A DNA stretch of 64,000 bases from Oerskovia enterophila (GCF_001692445.1 NZ_MAQA01000013.1:25643-89642); one strand, 5' to 3'. Shown: positions 31,885-41,737, numbered from the stretch's first letter. Program-made: numbers and translations. The notes: generated from the letters alone by a model not told the origin.

Positions 31885-31890
31885 ACCGTA
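31885..31890 (-). promoter_or_regulatory. -10 box of M20 hydrolase gene, leaderless
   Basis: TACGGT on the minus strand, 6 bases before ATG 31878. Confidence 0.55.
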
Positions 31891-31971
31891 CCCGGTGGGT
31901 TCGCCGCCCTCGAAGCGTTCGCGAGGTGTCTCGCCCCGCGAACGCACGAGCGCCCGGGATGTGGTCAGACC

Positions 31972-33693
31972 TCAGCCGTGGTGTCCCTCGCCGGTGAGCG
32001 GCGAGCGCCGCGGACCGGTCCCGCCGCGGGGCGCATCGTCGGACGCGGATGCGTGACCGCCCTCGTGCCCGACGTCGTCGCTCACCCCGGGCAGCACGTC
32101 GCCCGGGGCGGGACGCCCCGCCGTACCGGGGGCTGCCGCCGGGTCGACGACCACGAACTGCCCCATCATCCCCTGGTCCTCGTGGCGGAGCAGGTGGCAG
32201 TGGAACATGTAGGGGTGCTCGGCGTCGGGCGTGGTGCCGAACGTGACCAGGAGCCGGGTGATCCTGCCGGGGCGGACGTAGACGGTGTCCTGCCACCCGT
32301 CGAGCTCGAGGGGTGGTGCCTCGCCCGAGACGTCGAGCACCTGGAACTGGGCGTCGTGGACGTGGAAGTTGTGCGGCGAGTCGTCGAGGCTCGTGACCTC
32401 CCAGACCTCGGTCGCGCCGGCGTCGACGACCTCGTCGATCCGGCGCAGGTCCATGTCCTGGCCGTTGATCGAGGTGCCCGAGAGCTCGAAGCGGCGCGTG
32501 ACGCTCGCGCTCGCCGCATCGGCGGCAGGAAGGCTCGCAAGGCGCGCGGGCACGGGCTCCGAGGGCGTGAGCCGGTCGGCCGCGCGCAGCTCGAGCACGT
32601 CGAGGGTGTCGTCGCCGCCCGCGAAGCGCGCGGTGAAGGCGTTCGCGCCGAGCTCCTGCGGGAAGCTGCGCAGCACGGGCCGTTCACCGGGGGCCAGACC
32701 GACGACGATCTCGGCCCGGTCGCCCGGCGAGAGCTGGAGGCGGTCGGTCGTGACGGGCGCGTCGAGCAGGCCGCCGTCCGAGCCGACCACCTGGAACGCG
32801 CGGCCGTCGTCGAACCCGAAGTCGTAGACGCGCGCGTTGGACCCGTTGAGCAGGCGCAGCCGGACCTGCTCGGTCGTGACGTCGAGGTAGGGGTTCGCCG
32901 TCCCGTTGACCAGGACCACCGAGCCGCGCACGCCCGTGCTCGACAGGAAGGGGTCGGCGTCGTCGAGCCTGCCGTCGGGGTGGAACTTCTTGTCCTGGAC
33001 CACGAGGGGCACGTCGTCGACCCCGTACTCGTGCGGCAGGGCGTCCTGGACCGCGGCCTCGGGCGAACCCGCGGGCTCGTCGAGCAGGAACAGGCCGGCC
33101 AGGCCACGGTAGACGTGGTCGGCCGTGCGTCCGTGCAGGTGCGGGTGGTACCAGAGCGTCGCCGCGGGCTGGGCGATCGTCCACGTCGGGGACCACGTCT
33201 GCCCGGGGTCGACCTGCTGGTGCGGCCCGCCGTCCATGACCGCGGGCAGCTTCATGCCGTGCCAGTGCAGCGTGCTCGTCTCGGACATCGAGTTCGTCAC
33301 GTCGATGCGGACCTGCTCGCCGCGGGTCGCGCGCAGCGTCGGCCCCAGGAACGTCCCGTCGACACCGAGCGTCGGGGTGAGCCCGCCCTGCCCCAGGTCG
33401 GTCTCGCCCTCCTGCAGGTCGAGCGAGAACACGCGGACCCCGTCCTCGAGGCTCGACCCGGCGAGCGGCGGGATCGCGAGCGGGCGCGTGAACTCGACCT
33501 CGCCAGCGGTCGAGGTCGCCCCCCGGGAGAACGCCAGCGCGACGCCCGCGGCGATCCCGCCGACGACGAGGGCGACGAGCGCCACCACGACGACGACCCA
33601 GCGGCGCCGACGGCGAGGCACGGGCCGGGTGGGCCCGGCGCCCTCCGCGGGGGTCGCGGGGGTCGCGGCGTCGTCGTCAGGCAGGACGGTCAT
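31972..33693 (-). CDS. Multicopper oxidase, membrane-anchored
   Basis: A 573-residue three-cupredoxin oxidase, probably periplasmic-side and anchored by one N-terminal helix (residues ~32-55) after an RRRRR stretch. Copper motifs in order: HWHGMKLP, WYHPHLHG, HNFHVHDAQF and HPYMFHCHLLRHEDQGMMGQF, which holds the T1 Cys and an axial Met. CueO/bilirubin-oxidase-like, so oxidation of Cu(I), Mn(II) or phenolics is plausible; substrate is inference. The C-terminal tail is His/Gly/Asp-rich (GHEGGHASASDD, GEGHHG), perhaps for copper. Confidence 0.93.
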   Translation of the reverse strand: MTVLPDDDAATPATPAEGAGPTRPVPRRRRRWVVVVVALVALVVGGIAAGVALAFSRGATSTAGEVEFTRPLAIPPLAGSSLEDGVRVFSLDLQEGETDLGQGGLTPTLGVDGTFLGPTLRATRGEQVRIDVTNSMSETSTLHWHGMKLPAVMDGGPHQQVDPGQTWSPTWTIAQPAATLWYHPHLHGRTADHVYRGLAGLFLLDEPAGSPEAAVQDALPHEYGVDDVPLVVQDKKFHPDGRLDDADPFLSSTGVRGSVVLVNGTANPYLDVTTEQVRLRLLNGSNARVYDFGFDDGRAFQVVGSDGGLLDAPVTTDRLQLSPGDRAEIVVGLAPGERPVLRSFPQELGANAFTARFAGGDDTLDVLELRAADRLTPSEPVPARLASLPAADAASASVTRRFELSGTSINGQDMDLRRIDEVVDAGATEVWEVTSLDDSPHNFHVHDAQFQVLDVSGEAPPLELDGWQDTVYVRPGRITRLLVTFGTTPDAEHPYMFHCHLLRHEDQGMMGQFVVVDPAAAPGTAGRPAPGDVLPGVSDDVGHEGGHASASDDAPRGGTGPRRSPLTGEGHHG

Positions 33694-33855
33694 GTCGGTC
33701 GCAGGGCTCCCAGGTCAGGTCGGTGCGGACGGCCCCGCTCTCGGCGGGCCGCCGGGGCGGCTCGCCTCCAGGCTAGGGAGGGCACGCCGTCGGGCACATC
33801 GGGGGTCTCCCCCACCCCTGCCCTGAACCGACCCTGGCTCGCTCCGGGCGCCCGG

Positions 33856-33893
33856 GCGCCGAGGTGGACCCGTGCGTGGGTCCACCTCGGCGC
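33856..33893 (-). terminator. Hairpin terminator after the M3 peptidase gene
   Basis: A perfect 16-bp stem (33856-33871 with 33878-33893) with a 6-base loop, 12 bases past the stop of the M3 gene on the minus strand; no T-tract. Confidence 0.75.
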
Positions 33894-33904
33894 AGCGGGG
33901 ACGA

Positions 33905-35992
33905 CTACGCGTCGAGCCCGCGACGCGTCAGGAGCGGGGCGATCTCCGGGTCGCGGCCGCGTAGGTCCGCGAACGCGACCATGGGGTCGACCGAGCCGCC
34001 GCGCGCGAGCAGCTTCTTGCGGAACGCGTCGCCGTTGGCTCGGTTCAGGCCGCCGTTCTCCTCGAACCAGGTCACGGTGTCGGCGTCGAGCACCTCGGAC
34101 CAGATGTAGGAGTAGTAGCCGGCCGAGTAGCCGCCGCCGAACACGTGGTTGAAGTACGTCGTGCGGTAGCGGGGCGGCACGGGCGCGAACCCGACGCCGG
34201 CCGCGTCGAGCGCCGCGGCCTCGAAGGGCAGGACCTCGTCGACGCTCGTGGGGACCTGCTCGGGGGCGAGCTGGTGCCAGGCCTGGTCCAGCAGCGCGGC
34301 CGCGAGGTACTCGGTCGTCCCGAAGCCCTCGTTGAACAGGCGCGAGGCCAGCATGGTCTCCACCCACGCGGCAGGCATGGGCTCGCCCGTGACGTGGTGG
34401 ACCGCGTAGGACGTGAGGATCGTGGGCTCCCAGGCCCACATCTCGTTGACCTGCGAGGGGTACTCGACGAAGTCGCGCGGCACCTCGGTGCCCGACTGCG
34501 ACGGGTAGCGCACGTCCGAGAACAGCCCGTGCAGCGCGTGGCCGAACTCGTGGAAGAGCGTGATGACCTCGTCCCACACGAGCAGCGTGGGCTCGCCCGC
34601 CGGGGGCTTGACGATGTTGAGGTTGTTCACGACGACGGGCGGCTGGTCGAGCAGGTGGTTCTGGTCGACCAGGTTGTTCATCCACGCGCCGCCACGCTTG
34701 GACTCGCGCGTGTAGAAGTCCGCCAGGAACAGCCCGAGCCCCTGGTCCTGCTCGCCGACCGGGCCGTCGAAGACCTCGAACACGCGGACGTCGGGGTGGT
34801 AGCCCACCAGGTCGGAGCGCTCGGCGAACGAGATGCCGTAGAGCAGGTTCGCGGCCTTGAACACGCCGTCGGTCACGACGCGGTCGAGCTCGAGGTAGGG
34901 ACGCAGCGCGGCGTCGTCGAGCGAGTAGCGCTCCTTGCGGACCTGCTCGGCGAGGTAGGCCCAGTCGGACGCGCGCAGCTCGGCGTCGTCGCCTGCCTCG
35001 CGGGCGAGCGCGACCTCGAGGTCGCCGGCCTCGCGGCGCGCGTTGGCGACCGCGGCCGGGGCCAGGCGCGAGAGCATCGCGTTGACGGCACCGGTCGTCT
35101 TGGCCGTGGCGTCCTCGGCGATGTACGCCGCGTGGTGGTCGTACCCGAGGAGGCGGGCGTGCTCGGCGCGCAGGCGCGCGAGGTCGATCACGATCTGGCG
35201 CGTGTCGTTGTCGTCGCCCGTCGCGCCGCGCGTCATGGACGCCTGCTGGACGCGCTCCCGGGTCTCGCGGCGCGCGAGCGACGCGATGACGCCCTGCTGC
35301 GTGGGCAGCTGCATCTCGAGGAGGTACTTGCCCTCGTGCCCGCGGGTCGCGGCCGCTGCGGCCGCCGCGGCGATCGCGTCCTCGGGCAGGCCCTCGAGCT
35401 CGGCTGCGTCGTCGACCAGGACGCTCGCGGCGTTGGCGCCCGCGAGCAGCTTGCGACCGAACGCAGCCTCGAGCGAGGTCAGCTTCCCGTTGAGGTCGCG
35501 CAGGCGGTCCTGGTCCGCAGCGTCGAGCTCGATGCCCGAGCGGCGGAAGTCGACGAGCAGCGTGTGCAGGAGCCAGGCCGTGTCGGCCTCGAGCGTGAGG
35601 TCGCCCGCGTCGACGGCGTCCTGGAGCGCACGGACGCGTGCGTACAGGCGGGCGTCCATGTAGATCGCGTCGTGGTGCGCCGAGAGCTCGGGAGCGATGG
35701 TCTCCTCGATGTCCTCGAGTCCCGGCGTCGAGTCGGAGCTCGCGACGTTGTAGAAGACCGTGACCGCACGGGTCAGGAGCCGGCCCGCGGACTCGAGGGC
35801 CTCGAGCGTGTTGGCGACCGTGGGCGCCTCGGGGTTGGTGACGATCCCCTCGATCTCCGCGCGCTCGGCGTCCATGCCGGCGCGCAGAGCGGGGAGGTAG
35901 TGCTCCTCGCGGATCGTCGTGAAGTCGGGGAGCTGGTACGGGAGGGTGGACGCCGCGGCGAAGGGGTTGGCCGGGTCGAGGGTGCTCGTCAT
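33905..35992 (-). CDS. dcp: M3 family metallopeptidase, peptidyl-dipeptidase Dcp type
   Basis: A 695-residue cytoplasmic zinc oligopeptidase, the usual length for Dcp. The zinc site is HEFGHALHGLFSDV, with the third ligand Glu in the following EMWAWEP segment. SGTEVPRDFVEYPSQVNEMWAWEP and the substrate-binding YRTTYFNHVFGGGYSAGYYSYIWSEVLDAD are characteristic of Dcp/OpdA. It probably trims peptides from protein turnover, possibly downstream of the proteasome, which is inference. Symbol by family resemblance. Confidence 0.93.
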   Translation of the reverse strand: MTSTLDPANPFAAASTLPYQLPDFTTIREEHYLPALRAGMDAERAEIEGIVTNPEAPTVANTLEALESAGRLLTRAVTVFYNVASSDSTPGLEDIEETIAPELSAHHDAIYMDARLYARVRALQDAVDAGDLTLEADTAWLLHTLLVDFRRSGIELDAADQDRLRDLNGKLTSLEAAFGRKLLAGANAASVLVDDAAELEGLPEDAIAAAAAAAATRGHEGKYLLEMQLPTQQGVIASLARRETRERVQQASMTRGATGDDNDTRQIVIDLARLRAEHARLLGYDHHAAYIAEDATAKTTGAVNAMLSRLAPAAVANARREAGDLEVALAREAGDDAELRASDWAYLAEQVRKERYSLDDAALRPYLELDRVVTDGVFKAANLLYGISFAERSDLVGYHPDVRVFEVFDGPVGEQDQGLGLFLADFYTRESKRGGAWMNNLVDQNHLLDQPPVVVNNLNIVKPPAGEPTLLVWDEVITLFHEFGHALHGLFSDVRYPSQSGTEVPRDFVEYPSQVNEMWAWEPTILTSYAVHHVTGEPMPAAWVETMLASRLFNEGFGTTEYLAAALLDQAWHQLAPEQVPTSVDEVLPFEAAALDAAGVGFAPVPPRYRTTYFNHVFGGGYSAGYYSYIWSEVLDADTVTWFEENGGLNRANGDAFRKKLLARGGSVDPMVAFADLRGRDPEIAPLLTRRGLDA

Positions 35993-36088
35993 GCGTCCTA
36001 TCTTCGCCCGACGCGCGCCGTGGTCACGACACCCTTCCCGGCGTGGTCGCCCTCGACCGTGCGCCGACCGTCCGCCCGGACCCGCTCG

Positions 36089-36733
36089 TCACGCCCGTGG
36101 CGCCGGCTCCCCCGCACCCGCGTCCGCCCCCACGCGGTCCCCTGCCTCGGCGGACGGCCACGGCTCGACCGGCTCGCGCGGGTCGCCAGCGAGGAGGGTG
36201 CCGATCCACGCGTCGCGGCGCACGCCCCGCTGGACGCCGAAGCCCCGCACCGTCCCCTCGACCCGGAAACCGAGCCGCCACGCGACGCGACGCGAGGCCC
36301 AGTTGCCCGTGAACGCGGTCCAGACCATGCGCGCGAGCCCGAGCCCCTCGTCGTCGAACGCCCAGTCGGTCACGATCCGCCCGGCCTCCGTCATGAGTCC
36401 CTCGCCGCGCGCCTCAGGTGCGAGCCAGTACCCGATCTCGGCCGACTTCTCGGGGGTGGGCGAGGTGTCCATCGCGAGCCCCACCATGCCGAGGACCGGC
36501 CCCTCGGGGGCATCTGGTCGGCGGACCGCCCACGTGTTCCCACGGCCGGTGCGCCACGACTCGGGCACGACCTCCTCGATGAACGCCGCCGCGTCCGCCC
36601 GCGTGTACGGGCTGGGCACGGTGGTCCAGGCGGCGATCTCCGCGCCCTGGCAGAGCTCGGTGATGCGGTCCACGTCCGCGGCGGTGGGCATCGCGAGGTG
36701 GACGTGCTCGTTGGACAGGACGAAAGGCTCCAT
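36089..36733 (-). CDS. GNAT family N-acetyltransferase, RimJ/RimL-like
   Basis: A 214-residue acetyltransferase. LSNEHVHLAMPTAADVDRITELCQ opens the domain; GYWLAPEARGEGLMTEAGRIVTDWAFDDEGL is the acetyl-CoA-binding motif A, and NWASRRVAWRLGFRVEGTVRG is motif B. Substrate unknown; relatives act on ribosomal protein N-termini or small molecules. ATG 36733 is chosen because upstream sequence is the GC-rich shadow of the opposite strand. The tail is Pro/Ala/Gly-rich. Confidence 0.9.
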   Translation of the reverse strand: MEPFVLSNEHVHLAMPTAADVDRITELCQGAEIAAWTTVPSPYTRADAAAFIEEVVPESWRTGRGNTWAVRRPDAPEGPVLGMVGLAMDTSPTPEKSAEIGYWLAPEARGEGLMTEAGRIVTDWAFDDEGLGLARMVWTAFTGNWASRRVAWRLGFRVEGTVRGFGVQRGVRRDAWIGTLLAGDPREPVEPWPSAEAGDRVGADAGAGEPAPRA

Positions 36734-36858
36734 CCGGACAGCATGCCACTCGGCGTCCGGGGCCGACAGGGCCCTGTCCGCCCGGGCGACCGGGGCCCCG
36801 GCGCGCCGCGCACCGGGGTGGTCCTCGCCGTGCTCCGCTGTGATCCCTGACGCCCAGG

Positions 36859-37974
36859 TCACTCCCCCAGGACGTCCTCGGTGCGCGTCCAGGGCAGGCC
36901 GAGCGCCGCGCCCACCTGCTCGTTGACCAGGGTCCCGGTCACGGTCGACAGCCCGTTGCGCAGCAACGGGACCGTCCGCAGCGCTCGCGTCCCGCCGTCG
37001 GCGAGGAGCGCGAGGTAGGGCAGCGTCGCGCTCGTCAGGGCGTGCGTGCTGGTCACGGGGACCGCGCCCGGCATGTTCGCGACGCAGTAGAACGTCGAGC
37101 CGTGCACCTGGAACGTGGGGTCGTCGTGGGTCGTGGGCCGGGTGTCCTCGAAGCAGCCGCCCTGGTCGACCGCGATGTCGACGAGGACCGACCCCGGCCG
37201 CATGCGCGCCACGAGGTCGTTCGTCACGAGCCGCGGCGCCCGGGCCCCCGCGACGAGGACCGCGCCGATCACGAGGTCGGCCCCGAGCACCTCCTGCTCG
37301 ATCGCGTACGCGCTCGACGCCACGGTCCGCACGTGGCCCGCGAACTCCTGGTCGAGCGCTCGCAGGACGGGCAGCGACAGGTCGAGGATCGTGACCTCGG
37401 CGCGCATCCCGACCGCGATCTCGGCCGCGTGCCGGCCGGCGGTCCCGCCGCCGAGGATCACGACCCGCCCCGGCCTGCTCCCGGGCACGCCGCCGAGCAG
37501 CACGCCCGAGCCGCCCGCGGGACGCATCAGGTGATAGGCCCCGACCTGCGTCGCCATGCGCCCGGCCACCTCGCTCATGGGCGCGAGCAGCGGGAGCGTG
37601 CCGTCGGGCGCCTGGGCGGTCTCGTAGGCGACCGCGGTCGTCCCCGCGTCGAGCAGCGCAGCCGTGCCGAGGGGGTCGGCGGCCAGGTGCAGGTACGCGA
37701 AGAGCAGCAGGTCGTCGCGCAGGAGCGGGTACTCGCTGGGCACGGGCTCCTTGACCTTGCACACGAGCTCGGCGCGCCCCCAGACCTCCTCGGCCGTGCT
37801 CACCAGGCGCGCGCCGGCGCCCGCGAACTCCTCGTCGGAGATGGCCGACCCTCGCCCCGCCCCGGCCTGGACCAGGACCTCGTGCCCCGCGGCGACCAGG
37901 TGATGGGCGCCCGCCGGGGTGAGCGCGACGCGGAACTCGTTGTTCTTGACCTCGGCTGGAATCCCGATCCTCAT
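36859..37974 (-). CDS. ald: Alanine dehydrogenase
   Basis: Reversibly deaminates L-alanine to pyruvate with NAD. 371 residues, as usual. [22 protein letters not shown] opens the catalytic domain with the substrate Arg; [13 protein letters not shown] carries the catalytic Lys, YLHLAADP the catalytic His, and [19 protein letters not shown] the Rossmann motif. [23 protein letters not shown] is signature sequence of the C-terminal domain. No Lrp-type regulator is adjacent. Confidence 0.96.
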   Translation of the reverse strand: MRIGIPAEVKNNEFRVALTPAGAHHLVAAGHEVLVQAGAGRGSAISDEEFAGAGARLVSTAEEVWGRAELVCKVKEPVPSEYPLLRDDLLLFAYLHLAADPLGTAALLDAGTTAVAYETAQAPDGTLPLLAPMSEVAGRMATQVGAYHLMRPAGGSGVLLGGVPGSRPGRVVILGGGTAGRHAAEIAVGMRAEVTILDLSLPVLRALDQEFAGHVRTVASSAYAIEQEVLGADLVIGAVLVAGARAPRLVTNDLVARMRPGSVLVDIAVDQGGCFEDTRPTTHDDPTFQVHGSTFYCVANMPGAVPVTSTHALTSATLPYLALLADGGTRALRTVPLLRNGLSTVTGTLVNEQVGAALGLPWTRTEDVLGE

Positions 37975-38078
37975 GCCGTCAGCGTGTCGCGTGCCGGCCG
38001 ATCACGCGCGCCGAGCGCCCGAGCGACAAGGGCCGGGGGCATGGCATCGCGTGGGGCACCGCGTCCCGCCGTCCCCTG

Positions 38079-38135
38079 CCGGCCCGACGGCGGAGCGCAC
38101 CGTCGCGGGGAAGGTGCGCTCCGCCGTCGGGCCGG
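38079..38135 (-). terminator. Very long hairpin terminator after rtcB
   Basis: A perfect 23-bp inverted repeat (38079-38101 with 38113-38135), 11-base loop, G/C-rich, between rtcB and ald on the minus strand. Confidence 0.75.
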
Positions 38136-38201
38136 GCTGGGGACGACCCCAGGCCCGGCCCTGGGCGAGGACGCCCCGGTGCGCGACGACCCGTGAGCCG
38201 G

Positions 38202-39410
38202 TCAGTCGCCCTTGACGTTGACGATCTGCCGCAGCGTGTGACGCACCTCGACGAGGTCCGCCGCGTCCTGCATGACCCGGTCGATCGACTTGTACGCCGC
38301 CGGGATCTCGTCGATGAACGCGTCGGTGTCGCGGTACTCGATGCCCGCCATGGCCTCGCGCAGCTGCTCGTGCGTGAAGGTCTTGCGCGCCTTGCTCCGC
38401 GAGTACTCCCGTCCCGCGCCGTGCGGCGCGGAGTCGAGCGCGAGCGGGTTCCCCTTGCCCACGACGACGTACGACGCGGTGCCCATGGACCCCGGGATGA
38501 GCCCCGGGTCCCCCTCGCGGGCACGGATGGCCCCCTTGCGGGAGACCCACACGTCCTTGTTGAAGTGGTGCTCGCGCTCGGTGAAGTTGTGGTGGCAGTT
38601 GATGCGCTCGGCCTCCTCGACCGGGGCGAGCCCCGACCAGGCGTCGAACGCGGCCACGACGCGGTCCATCATCTCCTCACGGTTGAGCAGCGCGAAGTGC
38701 TGGGCCCACCGCAGCTCGCGGACGTACGCCCAGAACTCGTCGGTGCCCTCGACGAGGTACGCGAGGTCCTTGTCCGGCAGGTCGATCCAGTACCGGGTCA
38801 TGAGCCCGCGCGCGACCGCGATGTGGTGCTGCGCGATCTTGTTGCCGACCCCGCGCGACCCCGAGTGCAGGAAGAACCAGACCCGGTCCTCCTCGTCGAG
38901 GCTGACCTCGATGAAGTGGTTCCCGGACCCCAGCGACCCGAGCTGCAGGCGCCAGCTCCCCGCGTACCGTGCGGGGTCGAAGCCCGCCTTGTCCGCGAGC
39001 GTCTCGAGCTCGGCCACACGCGCCTCGGCCGTCTCGGTCAGGCGCTGGTTGTAGGAGCCGGCGCTCGTGGGCACGGCCTTCTCGATCGCGAGCCGCAGGT
39101 CGCGCAGCGCTGGCCCGGCGACGTCGCCGGCCGTGTACTGGGTCCGGACCGCGACCATGCCGCACCCGATGTCGACGCCGACCGCGGCGGGGATGATCGA
39201 GCGCAGCGTGGGGATGACCGAGCCGACGGTCGCGCCCAGGCCCAGGTGGGCGTCGGGCATGAGGGCCAGGTGCGGGTAGACGAAGGGCATGGTCGAGGTG
39301 CGCTCGGCCTGCTCGCGGGCGCCGTCGTCGAGGATCGAGGCCCAGCTCCAGAGGGTCGTGGTCAGGCGGGTCGCCGCGTTCTTCGCGGTCGCCCGGGTGT
39401 TCGTGCTCAT
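38202..39410 (-). CDS. rtcB: RtcB family RNA ligase
   Basis: GTP/Mn-dependent ligase joining 2',3'-cyclic phosphate (or 3'-phosphate) RNA ends to 5'-OH ends, used in RNA repair. 402 residues. Metal/active-site motifs: VDIGCGMVAVRT (Cys/Asp), GSLGSGNHFIE, FLHSGSRGVGNKIAQHHI, INCHHNFTERE and the guanylation region LIPGSMGTASYVV. No rtcA, archease or 54-type activator lies beside it. ATG 39410 has only weak promoter-like sequence upstream. Confidence 0.94.
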   Translation of the reverse strand: MSTNTRATAKNAATRLTTTLWSWASILDDGAREQAERTSTMPFVYPHLALMPDAHLGLGATVGSVIPTLRSIIPAAVGVDIGCGMVAVRTQYTAGDVAGPALRDLRLAIEKAVPTSAGSYNQRLTETAEARVAELETLADKAGFDPARYAGSWRLQLGSLGSGNHFIEVSLDEEDRVWFFLHSGSRGVGNKIAQHHIAVARGLMTRYWIDLPDKDLAYLVEGTDEFWAYVRELRWAQHFALLNREEMMDRVVAAFDAWSGLAPVEEAERINCHHNFTEREHHFNKDVWVSRKGAIRAREGDPGLIPGSMGTASYVVVGKGNPLALDSAPHGAGREYSRSKARKTFTHEQLREAMAGIEYRDTDAFIDEIPAAYKSIDRVMQDAADLVEVRHTLRQIVNVKGD

Positions 39411-39492
39411 GGCGAGAACAGTGGCAGGTCGCCGCGAACGGCGGCGACTGATTTGCGCGACGAGCCCGGGTGCCGTGGCCGCACGGCGGGGC

Positions 39493-39498
39493 TAGCGT
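39493..39498 (+). promoter_or_regulatory. -10 box of YdeI-like gene, leaderless
   Basis: TAGCGT lies 6 bases before GTG 39505. Confidence 0.55.
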
Positions 39499-39504
39499 CG
39501 GAGC

Positions 39505-39987
39505 GTGCCCACCTGGACGAACCCCGGCCTGCTCGAGTTCGACGCCGTCATCACCCGGTCCTCCGAGCGCGGCGCGGGGTCGTTCGTCGCGTTCCCGGGC
39601 GACGTCTCCGAGCTGTTCGGGGCCAGGGGGCGTGTCCCGGTCGCGACGACGATCGACGGCGTCCCGTACCGCGGCTCGCTGGTCACGTACGGCGGGCCGC
39701 ACCTGCTGGGCGTCCTCAAGGCGGTCCAGGAGCAGATCGGCAAGGGGCCGGGCGACACCGTGCACGTGCGCCTCGAGCTCGACGACGCGCCCCGCGTGGT
39801 CGCCCTGGCCCCCGACGTCGAGGCCGCCCTCGCGGCCGGCGGCGTGCTCGACGCGTTCCGGGCGATGTCGTACTCGCACCAGCGCGAGTACGCGGCGTGG
39901 GTCGAGGACGCCAAGCGCCCCGCGACGCGGGTGTCGCGCATCGACCGGACGGTCGAGCGGGTGCGGGCGGGGCTCCGCCTCAAGTAG
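39505..39987 (+). CDS. DUF1905 plus YdeI/OmpD-associated domain protein
   Basis: A 160-residue protein. Residues 1-95 form a DUF1905 beta-barrel (SFVAFPGDVSELFGARGRVPVATTIDGVPYRGSLV); residues ~115-155 are the bacteriocin-protection YdeI helix pair (AFRAMSYSHQREYAAWVEDAKRPATRVSRI). The molecular role is unknown. GTG start by leaderless promoter. Convergent with the AI-2E family transporter gene. Confidence 0.88.
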   Translation: MPTWTNPGLLEFDAVITRSSERGAGSFVAFPGDVSELFGARGRVPVATTIDGVPYRGSLVTYGGPHLLGVLKAVQEQIGKGPGDTVHVRLELDDAPRVVALAPDVEAALAAGGVLDAFRAMSYSHQREYAAWVEDAKRPATRVSRIDRTVERVRAGLRLK

Positions 39988-40013
39988 GCGGGCTGTCCGC
40001 ACGGGGTGGGCTG

Positions 40014-40052
40014 CGTCGTCGGGCTGGGCTTCCTGGTCGCTGCCCGACGACG
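40014..40052. terminator. Terminator between YdeI-like gene and AI-2E transporter gene
   Basis: An 11-bp stem (40014-40024 with 40042-40052), 17-base loop, between convergent stops. Confidence 0.6.
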
Positions 40053-40061
40053 GCACGCACC

Positions 40062-41375
40062 TCAGGCGTCGGCCGTCGCCTCCTTGCCGTTGGTGCTCCC
40101 TCCGTTCGAGGAGCGCTCACGCCCGGACAGCGCGATCTCCTTGGCCGTGGGGATCTCGTCCTCCATGGGCGGGTCCTTGCGGCGCAGCTTGCTGAAGACC
40201 GCCCAGGCGACCGCGACGAGAGGGACCGAGACCACGGCGCCCAGGATGCCCGCGATGAACGTTCCCGACGTGACCGCGAGCGCGACCACGACGGGGTGCA
40301 GCGAGACCTGCTTGCCCATGACCAGCGGCTGGAGGATGTGGCCCTCGAACTGCCCGATGAGCGCGATGAAGATTCCCACGAGGGCCGCGTTGACGACGCC
40401 GTTGGCCGCCAGCGCGACCACCATGGCGATGACCATGGCCGCGGGCGCACCGATGAGCGGGATGAACGCGCCGATGAACACCAGGACCGCGAGCGGCGCC
40501 GCGAGGGGGACCCCCAGCACGACGAGCACGATCGCGGCGAGGATCCCGTCCGCCAGCGCGATGATGACCGTCCCGCGGGCGTATCCCGAGAACGTGTACC
40601 AGCCCGCCCCGCCGGCCACGGTCCACGTCTCGCGCGACCGCGCGGGGAGCTGGTTGAGGAACCAGGTCCACATGTCCTTGCCCCGGGCCAGGAAGAAGAT
40701 GGTGCAGAAGATCGCGAGCGCGAGGACCGCGAAGGCCTCGAACACCGAGCCGGCGCTCGCCGCAGCCTGGCTCGCGATGTCGCCGCCGTGCTCGGTGATC
40801 CACTTGCGGCCGTTCTCGATCCAGGTGTCGACGTCGTCGGACGTGATCGTCACGGGCAGCGGGCCGTGCTCCAGGAAGTCGAAGATCTTCTCGATGCCGG
40901 TGTTGAACTGGCCGGCCAGCTTGTCCCACTGCCCCGCGACCGAGGTGATGACGTAGGTCAGCAGGCCTCCCAGCACCAGGAACGCCGAGAGCAGCGCGAG
41001 AGCGGTGGCGAGCCCGCGCGGCATGATCTTCGCGTACCAGTCGGTCACCGGGCGCAGGACCGAGGTGATGACCAGGGCCAGGAAGACCGCGATGAACACG
41101 ATCTGCACCTGGGCGGTCGCGTAGAAGATCACGCCGATGCCCGCGATCAGCAGCAGGAGCCGCCAGGACCACCCCGCGCTCGTGCGCAGCCAGGCCGGGA
41201 CGGTGTCGTCGTAGCCGACGACCGACGGGTTCCGCCGTGCTCCCGCGACCTTGCGCGCCGCGGGACTGGCGCCGGCCAGGTGCTTGACCGAGGCCGAAGG
41301 ACGATCACCCCCGCTCCCCACGCTCGACGACGAGGCGCCGTCCTGTCGTGCGTCCTTGTCCTCGGCCACGAGCAC
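40062..41375 (-). CDS. AI-2E family transporter
   Basis: A 437-residue polytopic membrane protein of the AI-2E/TqsA/PerM family. About eight membrane segments lie between residues 65 and 395, with family sequence in FLVLGGLLTYVITSVAGQW, FLARGKDMWTWFLNQLP and LVFIGAFIPLIGAPAAM. Members export diverse solutes or ions; autoinducer-2 transport is not implied. Both ends are polar and low complexity. The GTG start at 41375 is the ORF limit; GTG 41369 is possible. Confidence 0.9.
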   Translation of the reverse strand: MLVAEDKDARQDGASSSSVGSGGDRPSASVKHLAGASPAARKVAGARRNPSVVGYDDTVPAWLRTSAGWSWRLLLLIAGIGVIFYATAQVQIVFIAVFLALVITSVLRPVTDWYAKIMPRGLATALALLSAFLVLGGLLTYVITSVAGQWDKLAGQFNTGIEKIFDFLEHGPLPVTITSDDVDTWIENGRKWITEHGGDIASQAAASAGSVFEAFAVLALAIFCTIFFLARGKDMWTWFLNQLPARSRETWTVAGGAGWYTFSGYARGTVIIALADGILAAIVLVVLGVPLAAPLAVLVFIGAFIPLIGAPAAMVIAMVVALAANGVVNAALVGIFIALIGQFEGHILQPLVMGKQVSLHPVVVALAVTSGTFIAGILGAVVSVPLVAVAWAVFSKLRRKDPPMEDEIPTAKEIALSGRERSSNGGSTNGKEATADA

Positions 41376-41549
41376 CCCATCCCACTGACGATCCGGTTGG
41401 TGAAACCAGCCCTGACCTGCACCGACCGGTGCCCGGGGACCAGGGTCGCTCCCCAGTCTGCCCCACGGACCCGATGCACGCTTGGTGCCCGAAACGTGTT
41501 ATGTTTTTCCCCGCAAGGCCCCCGGCGGGAACGCCGGGACCTGACACCT

Positions 41550-41634
41550 GTCCGGGTGGCGGAATGGCAGACGCGCTAGCTTGAGGTGCTAGTGCCCTTT
41601 ATCGGGCGTGGGGGTTCAAGTCCCCCTCCGGACA
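41550..41634 (+). tRNA. tRNA-Leu (anticodon GAG), copy 1
   Basis: An 85-base cloverleaf with long variable arm. The acceptor stem pairs 41550-41556 with 41627-41633 (one G-T). The anticodon stem CTAGC/GCTAG frames loop TTGAGGT, anticodon GAG, reading CTC/CTT. The T arm is GGGGG-TTCAAGT-CCCCC. CCA is not encoded. An identical copy lies 188 bases downstream. Confidence 0.96.
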
Positions 41635-41654
41635 CTCGTTGAGACAGCGAACCG

Positions 41655-41687
41655 CGAAGCGGACCAGGGAAACCTCGGTCCGCTTCG
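41655..41687 (+). terminator. Terminator after tRNA-Leu copy 1
   Basis: A perfect 11-bp stem (41655-41665 with 41677-41687), 11-base loop, 20 bases past the tRNA end. Its counterpart after copy 2 keeps the fold but differs in sequence. Confidence 0.75.
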
Positions 41688-41737
41688 TTGTGCGGGACCC
41701 GGTGGAAGCACCGGCAGCAGGACACAGCATGACACCC

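Noticed and set aside
30613..34152. A 1179-residue plus-strand open frame
   Set aside because: It lies antisense to the M20 hydrolase and multicopper oxidase and has the Arg/Gly/Asp/Val composition of a GC-rich shadow. The same applies to the long frames at 4540, 25514, 38193 and 57131.
41482..41505. A tRNA-Leu promoter (TTGGTG and TATGTT)
   Set aside because: The spacing of 12-13 bases between the two boxes is too short for a normal sigma-70-type promoter.
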